A DNA stretch of 64,000 bases from an uncultured Paracoccaceae bacterium (GCA_913043905.1 CAJWNQ010000001.1:115319-179318), one strand, 5' to 3'. Counted from the first letter of the stretch, positions 30,887-42,645 are shown. Numbers and translations: made by a program. Notes: a model not told the origin generated them from the letters alone.

Positions 30887-33800
30887 TTAGCTACAACCAC
30901 TGGTTCCCCCACAAGTATTGCATTTCATACATGTTCCATTTCGAACTAATGTATAATTTCCACAATCACCACATGCATCACCTTCATAACCCTGCATTTT
31001 TGCTTTAGCACGATCATCTAATTGAGGCATGGTAGCGGTCTGCTGAACAGCAACTGCCACTTTATTATCTGTGCTAGGAGCTTCTTGCAAAGATGTTTCA
31101 GCATCAAACAAATTAGCCTGCCCTCCTTGAAGAACCATAAGTTCTTGAGGCAAACGTTTTCGGAGATAACCTGTGGATGATACTTGCTTGATCATCGCAA
31201 GATTGCCTTCGTTTGTTTGCTGAGCGGTTGAAACGCCTTCGTTAGTGCCTTTGCCTAATGTATCAAAACTTTCACCTTCTGGCTGAACATGTGCTAAATC
31301 TGTGCGATCTAAGTAAGAAATAGCTAATTCACGGAAAATATAATCAAGAATTGAGGTTGCAGACTTAATACTATCATTACCTTGAACCATTCCGGCCGGA
31401 TCAAAACGTGTGAATGTAAAAGCATCCACAAATTCCTCCAATGGAACTCCATACTGAAGGCCAACAGATATTGCGATAGCGAAGTTATTCATCATCGCAC
31501 GGAAACCCGCACCTTCTTTATGCATATCGATAAAAATCTCACCAATTTTACCGTCTTCATATTCCCCCGTACGTAAATATACTTTGTGACCGCCAACATT
31601 AGCTTTTTGAGTATAACCTTTACGACGCTCTGGTAAGCGCTCTCGCGCCTGTCGGTTAACTTCTTTAACAATCACTTTTTCAACAATTTTTTCTGCTAAA
31701 ATTTGTACACGGTCACCCGCTGACGCTTCCATTAAGGTTGTTTCTAAATCTTCTTCGTCGTCATCATCAACTAGAGCAGATGATAATGGCTGTGAAAGTT
31801 TTGAGCCGTCCCTATATAAAGCGTTGGCCTTAACACCTAAAGACCAAGATAATTCATATGCCTCTTGGCAATCTTCGATTGTTGCATCATTTGGCATATT
31901 AATTGTTTTTGATATTGCCCCAGATATAAAGGATTGTGCTGCGGCCATCATAGTTATGTGGCTCTCAACTGACAAATATCGTGTGCCAATACGGCCACAT
32001 ACATTTGCACAATCAAACACATCATAGTGCTCCTCTTTTAAGTGTGGGGCACCTTCTAGTGTCATGGTTCCACAAACGTGATTGTTAGCACCCTCAACTT
32101 GCTTCTTAGAGAAACCAAGGTGTGATAACAAATCAAACGATGGATTATTTAAAAGATCCTCTGGTATGCCCAAAGTTCCTTTGCAAAAGTCCACGCCTAG
32201 TGTCCATTGATTAAAGACAAATCTAATATCAAAAGCTGAAGGTAAAGCCGCTTCAACTTTATCAATTTCTGTTTGTCCAAAACCATGCCCAACTAACGCT
32301 GTATGATTAATACCCGGAGCGTTACCCATGCTACCATGACCAACTGCATAAGATATAATTTCTTCTGCCTGAGCCGAACCATACCCCATTTTAGCCAATG
32401 CGGCTGGAACTGATTGGTTTATAATCTTAAAATAACCACCACCCGCTAATTTTTTAAATTTCACTAACGCAAAGTCTGGTTCAATACCTGTTGTGTCACA
32501 ATCCATAACTAGTCCAATTGTGCCCGTTGGCGCAATCACAGATACCTGTGCATTACGATAACCATGCTGCTCACCAAGTTGAACTGCTTCTTCCCAAGAA
32601 GTTTTAGCTAATTCCACAATATTACGGTCTGGACAGTTTTTGGAGTCTAGTGGGACCGGCTTTATTTCCAGCCCCTCATAACCAGCTTTTTTACCGAAAG
32701 CAGCACGTTTATGATTACGCATTACACGCAACATATGCTGAGCATTTTTCTCATAGCCTGGAAAAGGACCAAGTTCTTTAGCCATTTCAGCAGACGTTTT
32801 GTAAGAAACACCAGTCATTAAAGCTGTTAATGCTGCACACATAGAGCGCCCCTGATCACTATCATAGGATAATCCCATGTTCATAAGTAATCCGCCTATG
32901 TTGGCATAACCTAAGCCAAGTGTGCGGAAATCGTATGAACCCCGCGCAATGGCTTCAGATGGAAATTGTGCCATTAGAACTGATGTTTCCAACGTAATAG
33001 TCCACAATCGAGTTGCATGCATATAAGAATCAGCATTAAATTGGCCATCTTCAAAGAATTTCAAGAGGTTCATAGAGGCTAAATTACAGGCTGTGTCATC
33101 AAGGAACATATATTCAGAACATGGGTTTGATGCACGAATTTGACCATCTTCAGGGCATGTGTGCCATGCGTTTATAGTGTCATGATATTGTACACCTGGA
33201 TCAGCACAGGCCCACGCAGCGTGACCCACATCTTCCCACAATTCTTTAGCTTTAACAGTTTTAGATACTTTTCCATCCGTGCGGCGTATTAATTCCCAAT
33301 CTTCATCGTTCTGTACTGCTTTTAAAAATGCATCTGTTACACGAACAGAATTATTGGAGTTTTGCCCAGCAACAGTATTATATGCTTCAGAATCCCAATC
33401 TACGTCATAAGTTGGAAATTCAATGCTGCTGTAGCCCTGGCGCGCATACTGTAAAACACGATTTACATATGTTTCTGGTATCATCACCTTTTTTGCAGAT
33501 TTAATTGCTATTTTAAGTGCTGCATTTGCCTTTGGGTCAAATGCATCAACTTCAGCACCATCCCATTGCTGAATAGAAGCAAAAATTTCGTTTAATTTTA
33601 ACTCATGCAATTTTGAGCCTGCCACAAGTGATGCTACTTTTTGCTCTTCTTTAACTTTCCAGTTTATAAATTCTTCTACATCAGGGTGATCCATATCACA
33701 GACTACCATTTTTGCTGCACGTCGAGTTGTACCACCAGATTTAATAGCACCAGCTGCACGATCACCAATCTTTAAAAAAGACATAAGACCGGAAGACTTC

Positions 33801-34540
33801 CCCCCCCCACCTAAAGATTCGTCTGAGCCCCGCAAAGAAGAAAAATTAGTACCAGTGCCAGAACCATATTTAAACAGGCGGGCTTCACGCACCCACAAGT
33901 CCATAATACCCCCCTCATTTACTAGGTCATCTTTTACAGATTGAATGAAACATGCATGTGGTTGTGGGTGCTCATATGAGCTTGTTGATTGAACCATTTT
34001 ACCAGTTTTGTAATCTACGTAATGGTGACCTTGTGATGGACCATCTATGCCGTAAGCCCAATGCAATCCAGTATTAAACCATTGAGGACTATTGGGTGCA
34101 GTCATCTGACCGGCCAACATATAACGCATTTCATCAAAATATGTGCGCGCATCCATTTCAGAATCAAACATACCACCTTTCCAACCCCAATACGCCCAAG
34201 CCCCAGCCAAACGATTAAACACTTGTTTAGAGGAGGTTTCTCCTAAATATTCTCCATTTGGCTTTACTTGCTTTCCATCACGGGGCGCAGAGCGCCATAA
34301 AAATTCAGGAATACCATCTTCTTGAATGCGGACAAGATCGTTAGAAACTCCAGCTTTACGAAAATATTTTTGTGCAATCACATCAGAAGCGACTTGGCTC
34401 CAAGCCTTTGGTACTTCAACATTATCTAAGGAAAACACGATAGATCCATTTGGATTACGAATTTCAGAAGTTGTTCGGTGAAATTCAATACCAGTATATG
34501 TGTCTTGATTTTCTTTCGTAAAGCGTCGTTCTATTTTCAT
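30887..34540 (-). CDS. nrdJ: Vitamin B12-dependent ribonucleotide reductase
   Basis: 1217 aa; [47 protein letters not shown]-terminal [28 protein letters not shown]. Confidence 0.97.
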   Translation of the reverse strand: MKIERRFTKENQDTYTGIEFHRTTSEIRNPNGSIVFSLDNVEVPKAWSQVASDVIAQKYFRKAGVSNDLVRIQEDGIPEFLWRSAPRDGKQVKPNGEYLGETSSKQVFNRLAGAWAYWGWKGGMFDSEMDARTYFDEMRYMLAGQMTAPNSPQWFNTGLHWAYGIDGPSQGHHYVDYKTGKMVQSTSSYEHPQPHACFIQSVKDDLVNEGGIMDLWVREARLFKYGSGTGTNFSSLRGSDESLGGGGKSSGLMSFLKIGDRAAGAIKSGGTTRRAAKMVVCDMDHPDVEEFINWKVKEEQKVASLVAGSKLHELKLNEIFASIQQWDGAEVDAFDPKANAALKIAIKSAKKVMIPETYVNRVLQYARQGYSSIEFPTYDVDWDSEAYNTVAGQNSNNSVRVTDAFLKAVQNDEDWELIRRTDGKVSKTVKAKELWEDVGHAAWACADPGVQYHDTINAWHTCPEDGQIRASNPCSEYMFLDDTACNLASMNLLKFFEDGQFNADSYMHATRLWTITLETSVLMAQFPSEAIARGSYDFRTLGLGYANIGGLLMNMGLSYDSDQGRSMCAALTALMTGVSYKTSAEMAKELGPFPGYEKNAQHMLRVMRNHKRAAFGKKAGYEGLEIKPVPLDSKNCPDRNIVELAKTSWEEAVQLGEQHGYRNAQVSVIAPTGTIGLVMDCDTTGIEPDFALVKFKKLAGGGYFKIINQSVPAALAKMGYGSAQAEEIISYAVGHGSMGNAPGINHTALVGHGFGQTEIDKVEAALPSAFDIRFVFNQWTLGVDFCKGTLGIPEDLLNNPSFDLLSHLGFSKKQVEGANNHVCGTMTLEGAPHLKEEHYDVFDCANVCGRIGTRYLSVESHITMMAAAQSFISGAISKTINMPNDATIEDCQEAYELSWSLGVKANALYRDGSKLSQPLSSALVDDDDEEDLETTLMEASAGDRVQILAEKIVEKVIVKEVNRQARERLPERRKGYTQKANVGGHKVYLRTGEYEDGKIGEIFIDMHKEGAGFRAMMNNFAIAISVGLQYGVPLEEFVDAFTFTRFDPAGMVQGNDSIKSATSILDYIFRELAISYLDRTDLAHVQPEGESFDTLGKGTNEGVSTAQQTNEGNLAMIKQVSSTGYLRKRLPQELMVLQGGQANLFDAETSLQEAPSTDNKVAVAVQQTATMPQLDDRAKAKMQGYEGDACGDCGNYTLVRNGTCMKCNTCGGTSGCS

Positions 34541-34641
34541 GTTTGCCTCATTTTTTAAATTACTGCCTGTTTGGTCATAAATTTAGACTTTATCTTAAGT
34601 ATTTTAGCCCATGTTGATACTTATTCTTAAAATATTAACGA

Positions 34642-34657
34642 ACACTAGATATAGTAT
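34642..34657. promoter_or_regulatory. NrdR-box-like near-palindrome upstream of nrdJ
   Basis: ACACTAGATATAGTAT, close to ACACTATATATAGTGT. Confidence 0.4.
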
Positions 34658-34745
34658 TCTGTCTAACTACAGGCACAAACTGTATCATCTAAGCCTCACG
34701 GTCAACGACTTTATTTTGATTTTTCATACATTTTTAAGTTGACGC

Positions 34746-34775
34746 AGTATACTATGGGGCCTGTGGATAACTCAA
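34746..34775 (-). promoter_or_regulatory. Putative promoter with a DnaA box in the spacer
   Basis: Minus strand TTGAGT-18-TATACT; TTATCCACA (perfect DnaA box consensus) at 34762-34770. Confidence 0.5.
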
Positions 34776-34889
34776 ATTTAAGGATACATAATTAGAAGAC
34801 TAAAATAATTTATATTTTATCAATAGATAGCAGTTATTAAGCACAAATTTGGAATAAAAATCAATATCGAAAAAAATATTAATATTAAA

Positions 34890-34913
34890 AAAAATCGCCA
34901 CTTGGCGATTTAA
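34890..34913 (-). terminator. Intrinsic terminator of tRNA-Pro
   Basis: Minus strand AAATCGCCAAGTGGCGATTTTTTTTAATATT. Confidence 0.85.
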
Positions 34914-34932
34914 TTTAAAGCTTTTATAAAAC

Positions 34933-35009
34933 TGGTCGGGACGGCTGGATTCGAACCAACGACCCCTTGTACCCAAAACAAGTGCGCTACCAGACTGCGC
35001 CACGCCCCG
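34933..35009 (-). tRNA. tRNA-Pro (anticodon UGG), CCA encoded
   Basis: CGGGGCGTGGCGCAGTCTGGTAGCGCACTTGTTTTGGGTACAAGGGGTCGTTGGTTCGAATCCAGCCGTCCCGACCA. Confidence 0.97.
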
Positions 35010-35082
35010 ACTGATGCGCGGTTTACAAAACTAGTTCAGCAATGGAAAGCCCTAAAATGCATGATCGCACCAAAAAAATAAA

Positions 35083-35511
35083 TTAACACTTCCAAACAGC
35101 ATGTTTATTTTCAACCATTGGGTATCGCATTTCAGTACCTTCTTTAATTCCCAACTTTGCTACCATGCCTCCATTTATTTCAAGAACATATTGTATTGCA
35201 TCGCCACCAAAGAGACTAGACAAATCCAATGGTCGAGCATTTTGGTGGATTTTTTTAAGGAGGCCTTTAGAATTAAAAAATAGTATATCTAATGGGATCA
35301 GTGTATTACGCATCCAAAAATTAACGGATTGTTCATTAGGGTATACAAAAATCATCCCTGTGAATCTACCTAATGTTTCGCGAAACATAAGGCCTTGCGC
35401 TCGTTCGGCTTCATTATCAGCAAGCTCAACACTAAACTTGGCAGATCCACCGCTCCAACGTAAATCTATATAAGATTCTGAACAAATATCAGCCAAGGCA
35501 AAGCCAGGCAC
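35083..35511 (-). CDS. DUF192 family protein, exported
   Basis: FSVELADNEAERAQGLMFRETLGRFTGMIFVYPNEQSVNFWMRNTLIPLDILFF. Confidence 0.92.
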   Translation of the reverse strand: MPGFALADICSESYIDLRWSGGSAKFSVELADNEAERAQGLMFRETLGRFTGMIFVYPNEQSVNFWMRNTLIPLDILFFNSKGLLKKIHQNARPLDLSSLFGGDAIQYVLEINGGMVAKLGIKEGTEMRYPMVENKHAVWKC

Positions 35512-35549
35512 CGTGATAAATATTCCAAAAATAATTGTTATAATTTTTA

Positions 35550-36152
35550 TTATGGGCTTAACCGATCAATTGTCCAGTTAGAATCTCTAAGTTTGCGTAT
35601 CCAGCGAAACCTATCATGTAGGCGGGATTCTCCGTCTGCCCAAAATTCAATTTCAGTTGGATAAATACGAAACCCACCCCAAAAAGTAGGGCGCTTAGGT
35701 GTAGGCCCATTTTCTGACAAAGCATTATCATACCAACCTTGAAGAACAGAACGATCTTTAATAACTTGAGATTGGCGTGATGCAATTGCACCCACTCTGC
35801 TTTGAGGTGAGCGACTATCAAAATAAGCATCAGCTTGACTACCTTCGGCTTTTTCGACACTTCCACGTACCCTAATTTGCCTGCCTAGAGATTTCCAGTG
35901 CAACACAAATGCTACTTGGCCTGAAGCAATCAATTCCCGGCCTTTTTTACTATCGTAATTTGTATAAAAAACAAAAGCATCTTGCTCTATTTCTTTAAGC
36001 AGTACCATTCTTACATTTGGCAAACCGCAATCATCAACCGTAGCCAAAGCTATTGCATTAGGATCATTTGGCTCCAAATCCCTTGCCTTGCCTAACCAAT
36101 TGTTAGCAATCTCAAAAGGGTTTTCACCTGCAAATATTCCTGCTCTATCCAT
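35550..36152 (-). CDS. pdxH: Pyridoxamine 5'-phosphate oxidase
   Basis: [39 protein letters not shown]-like C-terminal [14 protein letters not shown]. Confidence 0.93.
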   Translation of the reverse strand: MDRAGIFAGENPFEIANNWLGKARDLEPNDPNAIALATVDDCGLPNVRMVLLKEIEQDAFVFYTNYDSKKGRELIASGQVAFVLHWKSLGRQIRVRGSVEKAEGSQADAYFDSRSPQSRVGAIASRQSQVIKDRSVLQGWYDNALSENGPTPKRPTFWGGFRIYPTEIEFWADGESRLHDRFRWIRKLRDSNWTIDRLSP

Positions 36153-36294
36153 AATACTCCACCTTTGTTTGAGGCTAAGATAACGCCAATATGGCTGATG
36201 GCAAGTAAATGCATTCTAATTCACCCTTTTTCTTGAAGCTGACGCGCCCTTGATCTATTCATAAGTAATTATTTAAATACATTGGGGAACTATC

Positions 36295-37110
36295 ATGGGC
36301 ATTATGGACGGAAAACGCGGACTTATTATGGGTGTTGCTAATAAACAGTCTATGGCTTGGGGCATTGCAAAAGCATGTCATGAGCAAGGCGCTGAAATGG
36401 CATTCTCCTATCAGGGCGATGCTTTAAAAAAACGCGTAGGTCCATTAGCAGAAAGTATTGGATGCGACACAGTTCTAGAATGTGATGTTACCGATTCAGC
36501 ATCCATGGATGCACTATTCGCAGCTTTAGAAGCAAAGTGGGGTAAAATTGATTTTGTTGTTCATGCTATTGGTTTTTCTGATAAAAATGAATTACGTGGC
36601 CGATACGTGGACACAAGTGCAGAAAACTTCCGGATGACCATGGATATATCAGTATATTCATTCACAGCAGTAGCCCAGCGCGCCGAAAAGATAATGAACG
36701 AAGGTGGATCAATACTAACATTAACATATTATGGTGCAGAACAAGTTATGCCACACTATAATGTAATGGGTGTAGCAAAAGCAGCCCTTGAAGCTTCAGT
36801 TAAATATTTGGCAGAAGATTTAGGAAAAGATGGCATTCGCGTAAATGCTATTTCCGCAGGCCCTGTAAAAACTTTAGCTGCATCTGGTATTGGCGACTTT
36901 CGCTACATCCTAAAATGGAATGAATTAAATTCACCTCTACGGCGCAACATAAATATTGACGATGTAGGAAAGTCAGCCATGTATTTATTATCTGACCTTT
37001 CATCAGGCGTCACTGGTGAAAACCTACACGTCGATGCAGGTTATCATGTGGTTGGTATGAAGGCAGTAGATGCTCCAGATATAGATGCAGTTACAGGACG
37101 TAAAGAATGA
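36295..37110 (+). CDS. fabI: Enoyl-[acyl-carrier-protein] reductase
   Basis: [59 protein letters not shown]. Confidence 0.96.
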   Translation: MGIMDGKRGLIMGVANKQSMAWGIAKACHEQGAEMAFSYQGDALKKRVGPLAESIGCDTVLECDVTDSASMDALFAALEAKWGKIDFVVHAIGFSDKNELRGRYVDTSAENFRMTMDISVYSFTAVAQRAEKIMNEGGSILTLTYYGAEQVMPHYNVMGVAKAALEASVKYLAEDLGKDGIRVNAISAGPVKTLAASGIGDFRYILKWNELNSPLRRNINIDDVGKSAMYLLSDLSSGVTGENLHVDAGYHVVGMKAVDAPDIDAVTGRKE

Positions 37111-37607
37111 CAAATCAACTGCCACACGAAAAAGGATTTCATGTAAGTTGGGACCAACTGCATCGAGACAGCAGAGCATTAGCTTGGCGCCTAGACGGAA
37201 AAGGTCCAGACGCTGGTAACTGGAAGGCAGTTATTGGCATCACACGCGGCGGCATGGCACCAGCAATGATTGTAGCACGTGAGTTAGACATACGTGTTGT
37301 TGATACAATCTCAGTTAAATCTTATGACCATCAATCTCAATCAGACGCAAAAGTATTAAAGTCTCCCGATGCTGAGCTTGTTGGAGACGGTGAAGGTATT
37401 CTAATCATAGATGACTTGGTAGACTCTGGCCGTACATTAGAAATTGTGCGTCAAATGTATCCTAAAGCCCACTTTGCCACAGTATATGCTAAACCTAAAG
37501 GCCATCCGATGGTTGACACTTTTATTACTGAGGTAAGTCAAGATACCTGGATTTTCTTTCCGTGGGATATGGCTTTGCAATACATTGAACCATTTAGAGG
37601 GACTTGA
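37107..37607 (+). CDS. gpt: Xanthine-guanine phosphoribosyltransferase
   Basis: [49 protein letters not shown]. Confidence 0.93.
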   Translation: MTNQLPHEKGFHVSWDQLHRDSRALAWRLDGKGPDAGNWKAVIGITRGGMAPAMIVARELDIRVVDTISVKSYDHQSQSDAKVLKSPDAELVGDGEGILIIDDLVDSGRTLEIVRQMYPKAHFATVYAKPKGHPMVDTFITEVSQDTWIFFPWDMALQYIEPFRGT

Positions 37608-37802
37608 GCGAAGGTATTTTATACAATACACTAACTTACCAGTTAGGCCATTTGCTTTTTTATCAACCCTTTAAAGACAAAAAACCTTTAATTTTGACAA
37701 TTATACTAACAGTTAACATTATTAATTTTTTTACTAAAAATTCTAATCTAGTTTACTTAAAACTATGGCAAAATTTGACCTTAACCCTCAAAAGGAAATA
37801 AA

Positions 37803-39218
37803 ATGAATGCGCACATAGAACCAACTTTTCGTGAATCAGTGAATATGATGTTCGATAAGGCTATTAACTTGATGGATATATCCCCCGGGTTAGCTAGTAA
37901 AATAAAAGTTTGCAACTCAACATATACTGTTCGTTTTGGAGTTAAACTGCGCGGCGACATTCATACATTTACAGGTTACCGATCTGTACATTCTGAGCAC
38001 AAAGAGCCTGTAAAAGGTGGCATTAGATTTGCCACATCAGTTAACCAAGACGAAGTTGAAGCTTTAGCAGCCCTCATGACCTATAAGTGTGCGCTGGTTG
38101 AAGCGCCTTTTGGTGGTTCAAAGGGTGGCTTGCATATTGATCCAAATGAGTGGGAGCCAGATGAGCTTGAGAAAATTACACGTCGGTTTGCATATGAATT
38201 AATTAAGCGTGACCTAATTCACCCATCTCAAAACGTACCCGCTCCCGACATGGGGACGGGCGAACGAGAAATGGCATGGATCGCTGATCAATTTCGCCGC
38301 ATGAATACTTCCGAAATCAATGCAGATGCCTGTGTTACAGGGAAACCTTTAAACAAAGGAGGTATTATAGGACGTGTTGAAGCAACTGGTCGTGGTGTGC
38401 AATACGCTCTTCAGGAATTTTTTCGTCATGCTGATGATGTAAAAACCTCAGGTTTATCTGGATCATTAAATGGTAAATCTGTTGTAGTACAAGGTTTAGG
38501 CAATGTGGGATATCATGCTGCGCATTTTCTTTCGACTGAAGATGGATGCAAGATTACAGCTGTGATTGAACGCGATGGAGCTGTGATAAATGATGGTGGT
38601 ATAAATATTAATGATTTACAATCGCATCTACAAAAAACAGGTGGTGTCAAAGGGTTTTTAGATGCTGAATATACTAGTAATGGGTCCAGTATTTTAGAAA
38701 AAAATTGTAATATTTTAATTCCAGCCGCAATGGAAGGCGTCATTAATTTATCTAATGCTAAAAGAATAAAGGCAAATGTAATTATTGAAGCTGCAAATGG
38801 TCCAGTAACAGCTGGTGCTGATGAAATCATTAATGCGGCAGGAACTGTTATTATACCTGATATGTATGCCAACGCTGGTGGTGTTACGGTTTCTTATTTT
38901 GAATGGGTTAAAAACCTGTCCCATATTAGATTTGGGCGCATGCAGCGCCGCCAGCAGGCAACATCTAATCACATGTTAATCGAGGAAATGGAGCGCCTAG
39001 TCGGTAAGCCCGTTTCAGACAGCTTTAAGACTAAATTTTTCCAAGGTGCTGGCGAATTAGAATTAGTTCGTTCAGGCTTAGAGGATACTATGTGTAGCGC
39101 TTATCAACAGATGCATAAAACATGGCGCTCCAATGATAACATAGATAGCCTACGGACTGCAGCTTATGTCTTAGCTCTAACCAAAGTAGCAGATAGCTAT
39201 CGCGCTTTAGGATTATAA
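37803..39218 (+). CDS. Glu/Leu/Phe/Val dehydrogenase (glutamate dehydrogenase)
   Basis: VKGGIRFATSVNQDEVEALAALMTYKCALVEAPFGGSKGGL, VQGLGNVGYHAA, DMYANAGGVTVSYFEWVKNL. Confidence 0.95.
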   Translation: MNAHIEPTFRESVNMMFDKAINLMDISPGLASKIKVCNSTYTVRFGVKLRGDIHTFTGYRSVHSEHKEPVKGGIRFATSVNQDEVEALAALMTYKCALVEAPFGGSKGGLHIDPNEWEPDELEKITRRFAYELIKRDLIHPSQNVPAPDMGTGEREMAWIADQFRRMNTSEINADACVTGKPLNKGGIIGRVEATGRGVQYALQEFFRHADDVKTSGLSGSLNGKSVVVQGLGNVGYHAAHFLSTEDGCKITAVIERDGAVINDGGININDLQSHLQKTGGVKGFLDAEYTSNGSSILEKNCNILIPAAMEGVINLSNAKRIKANVIIEAANGPVTAGADEIINAAGTVIIPDMYANAGGVTVSYFEWVKNLSHIRFGRMQRRQQATSNHMLIEEMERLVGKPVSDSFKTKFFQGAGELELVRSGLEDTMCSAYQQMHKTWRSNDNIDSLRTAAYVLALTKVADSYRALGL

Positions 39219-39332
39219 TAGTTTACTATTTTATAAAATTTAATTTTTGTATAAAAAAACTATAATGTTAACATATATCGTCGGTTTCAAATTTTACCAG
39301 TGCCGGTTTTAATATATGGAAAGGGAATAGAT

Positions 39333-40487
39333 ATGACAAATATAAATAGTAAACTTTCTGTAGAAACTCGTATTGCACAAGCCTTGCGATATCTTGACCC
39401 TAAAACTGGCTCAATTATTCCCCCCATTCAAACAACTGCAACATACGCACGGGATGCAAATTATAAAGTTCGTCAGCCTTATTGGTATCGTCGTGATGGC
39501 AATGAAACCACAGTTCATGCAGAAGCAATGATTGCTGACCTAGAGGAAGCAAAGGAAACGCTATTATTTTCTTCAGGTATGTCTGCGGCAACAGCCGTAA
39601 TCGATACACTAAACCAAAATGCACATGTAGTAATTCCTCGAGCAATGTATCATGGTGTTTTAAACCAATTCCAAGCTTATGAACGAAAAAATCGTTTACA
39701 GATATCTTACTACGAAGCAGGTGACACAGAAGAATTAGCGCGTGTAATCCGAAATGATACTGTGCTTGTATGGGCAGAAACACCAAATAATCCTGACTGG
39801 GCTATCACAGACATTTCCAAAGCCGCCAATATTGCCCACGCACATGGGGCAAAACTGTTAACCGATTGCACTGCAACACCACCCTGCGCCACAAAAGCGT
39901 TAGACTTTGGCGCAGACATTTCTATGCACTCAGCAACTAAATACTTAAATGGCCACTCAGATGTAACATCAGGAGCTTTATCAGTTCGTAATCAAGATGA
40001 GTTTTGGGAAGCGATTGCACTAAACCGGAAACTACAAGGTACCGTCTTACAATCGTTTGATGCATTTCTACTAATTCGAGGAATGCGAACACTTTACCTA
40101 AGATTTGAGCGAGCAACGCAAAATGCTAGCCGCATTGCGCACCACTTCGAGCAACACCCTTTGGTTAAAAAAGTTCTTTACCCAGGACTTCCAAACCATC
40201 CCGGCCATGCTATTCAAGCAGCTCAAACAGGGCGTATGTTTGGTGGAATGATGTCAATAATCACTACTGGCACCCAACAAACTGCCATAGACGTGGCAAG
40301 ATATTGCAATGTATTTTACCCTGCAACATCTCTAGGTGGCGTAGAAAGTTTAATAGAGCACCGAGCTACAGTCTCTGGAAGTGACTTTCCTGTAGACCAA
40401 AACTTATTGCGCCTATCAATTGGAATAGAGGATGTTGGTGATTTAATTGATGATTTGGAACAAGCATTAGAGCGTGCAAATATATAG
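39333..40487 (+). CDS. metC: Cystathionine beta-lyase / PLP-dependent Cys-Met metabolism enzyme
   Basis: PPIQTTATYARD, SGMSAATAVID, SMHSATKYLNGHSDVTSGAL, SLGGVESLIEHRA. Confidence 0.85.
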   Translation: MTNINSKLSVETRIAQALRYLDPKTGSIIPPIQTTATYARDANYKVRQPYWYRRDGNETTVHAEAMIADLEEAKETLLFSSGMSAATAVIDTLNQNAHVVIPRAMYHGVLNQFQAYERKNRLQISYYEAGDTEELARVIRNDTVLVWAETPNNPDWAITDISKAANIAHAHGAKLLTDCTATPPCATKALDFGADISMHSATKYLNGHSDVTSGALSVRNQDEFWEAIALNRKLQGTVLQSFDAFLLIRGMRTLYLRFERATQNASRIAHHFEQHPLVKKVLYPGLPNHPGHAIQAAQTGRMFGGMMSIITTGTQQTAIDVARYCNVFYPATSLGGVESLIEHRATVSGSDFPVDQNLLRLSIGIEDVGDLIDDLEQALERANI

Positions 40488-40541
40488 TTTAACCACCTAA
40501 ATTATAAAATATTACTATCAATTTTATAGTATAAATTATGT

Positions 40542-41702
40542 CTATATTGGTTGTGAACCCTCAACTAACCGAACAAAATAGCTTGCACCAATTGGGCTAA
40601 TTTCATCATTAAAGTCAAAAGACTGATTATGCAATTTAGCGCTATCCCCATTTCCAATATATAAATATGCTCCCTTGCAACGCTCTAAAATGAATGCGAA
40701 ATCTTCTGCTCCCATACTTGGCGTTGCATCAATGCTAACATTTTCATCACCAACCAATTCACCAGCAATACTGGCAGCAAATTTTACATTTTCACCATGG
40801 TTTATTGTTGGGGGATACCCATCAATAAATCGAATTTCAGCAGTAGCACCAAAAGCTTTAGATGTATTGTCAACAATATCATTTAAACGTGCCAGCATCA
40901 TAGATCGTATATCAGGCTGAAATGCACGAACTGTACCAATTATTTCACCAGTATGAGCAATTACATTATTTGCGCTACCAACATTCAACTGCGTCACAGA
41001 TAGTACACCACTCATCAATGGATCAACATTTCTGCTAACTATTGATTGTAAGGCTTGCACAATGTTTACTATCACTATTACAGGATCAATTGTATGATCT
41101 GGATGTGCAGCATGCCCACCTCGCCCAGTTACAGTAATTTCAAAATCATCAACAGATGCTAGAAGTGGGCCAGCAGTTGTTTCAAATTTTCCCACATCTA
41201 ATCCTGGTAAATTATGAAGAGCATAAACATTATCAATATCAAACTTTTCAATTAATCCCTCAGAAACCATTACTCCAGCGCCTCCACCTGCCTCTTCAGC
41301 AGGTTGGAAAATTAATACTACACGGCCTGAAAAATTACGTGTTTCACAAAGATACTTTGCTGCTCCCAACAACATTGTAGTGTGCCCATCATGACCACAG
41401 GCGTGCATTGCTCCTTCATTATGAGAAGCGTAATCGAGCCCAGTTTGCTCATACATTGGCAAAGCATCCATATCAGCTCGCAATCCAATTGTACCCCCGT
41501 CCCCTTTACCATTAATTACAGCAATAATGCCTGTTTTAGCCCATCCTGTTTGTATTTCATCCACACCAAATTCACTAAGTAATTTTTTGACATACTTTGC
41601 AGTTTTATGACACTCAAAGCCTGTTTCAGGTTGACTGTGTAAATAATGTCGCCAAGTTTTCATTTCTTCAAAATAATCAGCTATACGGTTGATAACGGCC
41701 AT
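40542..41702 (-). CDS. M20 family amidohydrolase (hippurate hydrolase-like)
   Basis: WRHYLHSQPETGFE, GLRADMDALPMYEQTGLDYAS, MHACGHDGHTTMLLGAAKYL, MGAEDFAFIL. Confidence 0.93.
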   Translation of the reverse strand: MAVINRIADYFEEMKTWRHYLHSQPETGFECHKTAKYVKKLLSEFGVDEIQTGWAKTGIIAVINGKGDGGTIGLRADMDALPMYEQTGLDYASHNEGAMHACGHDGHTTMLLGAAKYLCETRNFSGRVVLIFQPAEEAGGGAGVMVSEGLIEKFDIDNVYALHNLPGLDVGKFETTAGPLLASVDDFEITVTGRGGHAAHPDHTIDPVIVIVNIVQALQSIVSRNVDPLMSGVLSVTQLNVGSANNVIAHTGEIIGTVRAFQPDIRSMMLARLNDIVDNTSKAFGATAEIRFIDGYPPTINHGENVKFAASIAGELVGDENVSIDATPSMGAEDFAFILERCKGAYLYIGNGDSAKLHNQSFDFNDEISPIGASYFVRLVEGSQPI

Positions 41703-41740
41703 GGCTTTGCTATTCTCCTATTTTTTAACAGATAATCAGA

Positions 41741-42598
41741 TTGATGAAGATGACAAAAGCACAAAATGATAGTCAGAATATATGCCATGACCCTAACGGT
41801 GGTGTTCCACGACTTCTAGAAATTATGGCTAGACTGAGAAATCCAAAAACTGGATGCCCTTGGGATATTGAGCAAACCTATAAATCTATAGCATCTTATA
41901 CAATAGAAGAAGCCTATGAAGTTGCTGATGCCATTGATCAATCTAATTGGGAGGAGCTTGAAGGTGAGTTAGGGGATTTATTGTTACAAGTCATTTATTA
42001 TACACAAATGGGCTCAGAAGATGGATATTTTACTTTCGAAAGCGTAGTAAAAAATATTTCAGATAAAATGATACGCAGACATCCACATGTTTTTAATGAA
42101 GCAGATCAACACAAAACAACAAAGCAACAAATATCAGACTGGGAGAAAATCAAAGAAAGTGAACGATCAGATAAACATAATGGACCAACCAAAACATTAG
42201 GTGGAATAGCCAAAAATCTACCAGCGTTAACTCGTGCAGTAAAACTTCAAAATCGCGCAGCACGAGTGGGTTTTGACTGGCCAGACATCTCAGGTGTTAC
42301 AGATAAGATTACAGAAGAAATTGCAGAATTAACCGAAGCTCGTGAAATTTTATCATATGATAATCAAGTTGAAGAATACGGCGATTTACTGTTTGTAATG
42401 ACAAATTTTGCTCGCCACTTAAAAATTGATCCTGAAGAAGCATTACGGGCAGCTAATGAAAAATTTAGTCGCCGTTTTGAAAGCGTAGAACAAAAACTTG
42501 CCGCTATTGGAAAAAGCCCAATTCAATCTAATTTAGATGAAATGAATAATCTTTGGAATATCGTTAAAAAATTAGAAAAAGAAAAAACTATCTTATAA
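41741..42598 (+). CDS. mazG: Nucleoside triphosphate pyrophosphohydrolase MazG
   Basis: LRNPKTGCPWDIEQTYKSIASYTIEEAYEVADAI, ELGDLLLQVIYYTQM, RRHPHVF. Confidence 0.95.
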   Translation: MMKMTKAQNDSQNICHDPNGGVPRLLEIMARLRNPKTGCPWDIEQTYKSIASYTIEEAYEVADAIDQSNWEELEGELGDLLLQVIYYTQMGSEDGYFTFESVVKNISDKMIRRHPHVFNEADQHKTTKQQISDWEKIKESERSDKHNGPTKTLGGIAKNLPALTRAVKLQNRAARVGFDWPDISGVTDKITEEIAELTEAREILSYDNQVEEYGDLLFVMTNFARHLKIDPEEALRAANEKFSRRFESVEQKLAAIGKSPIQSNLDEMNNLWNIVKKLEKEKTIL

Positions 42599-42630
42599 AA
42601 GATACTAGTATCTATATATTGATTTATACT

Positions 42631-42645
42631 TGATTGTTTTTATCG
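42631..42645. promoter_or_regulatory. IRO-like box TGA-N9-TCG upstream of the Fe3+-binding protein gene
   Basis: ATACTTGATTGTTTTTATCGGGTAT about 62 bp before ATG 42708. Confidence 0.6.

Noticed and set aside
34541-34745. Possible cobalamin riboswitch in the nrdJ leader
   Set aside because: No B12-box-like sequence or matching secondary structure was seen; the region is better explained by DnaA/NrdR-like sites.
34800-35003. 67-aa ORF ([24 protein letters not shown]...)
   Set aside because: It is a translation across tRNA-Pro, a common spurious ORF type.
37604-37801. 65-aa ORF between gpt and the glutamate dehydrogenase gene
   Set aside because: Low-complexity hydrophobic AT-rich translation, TTG start overlapping the gpt stop; probably intergenic.
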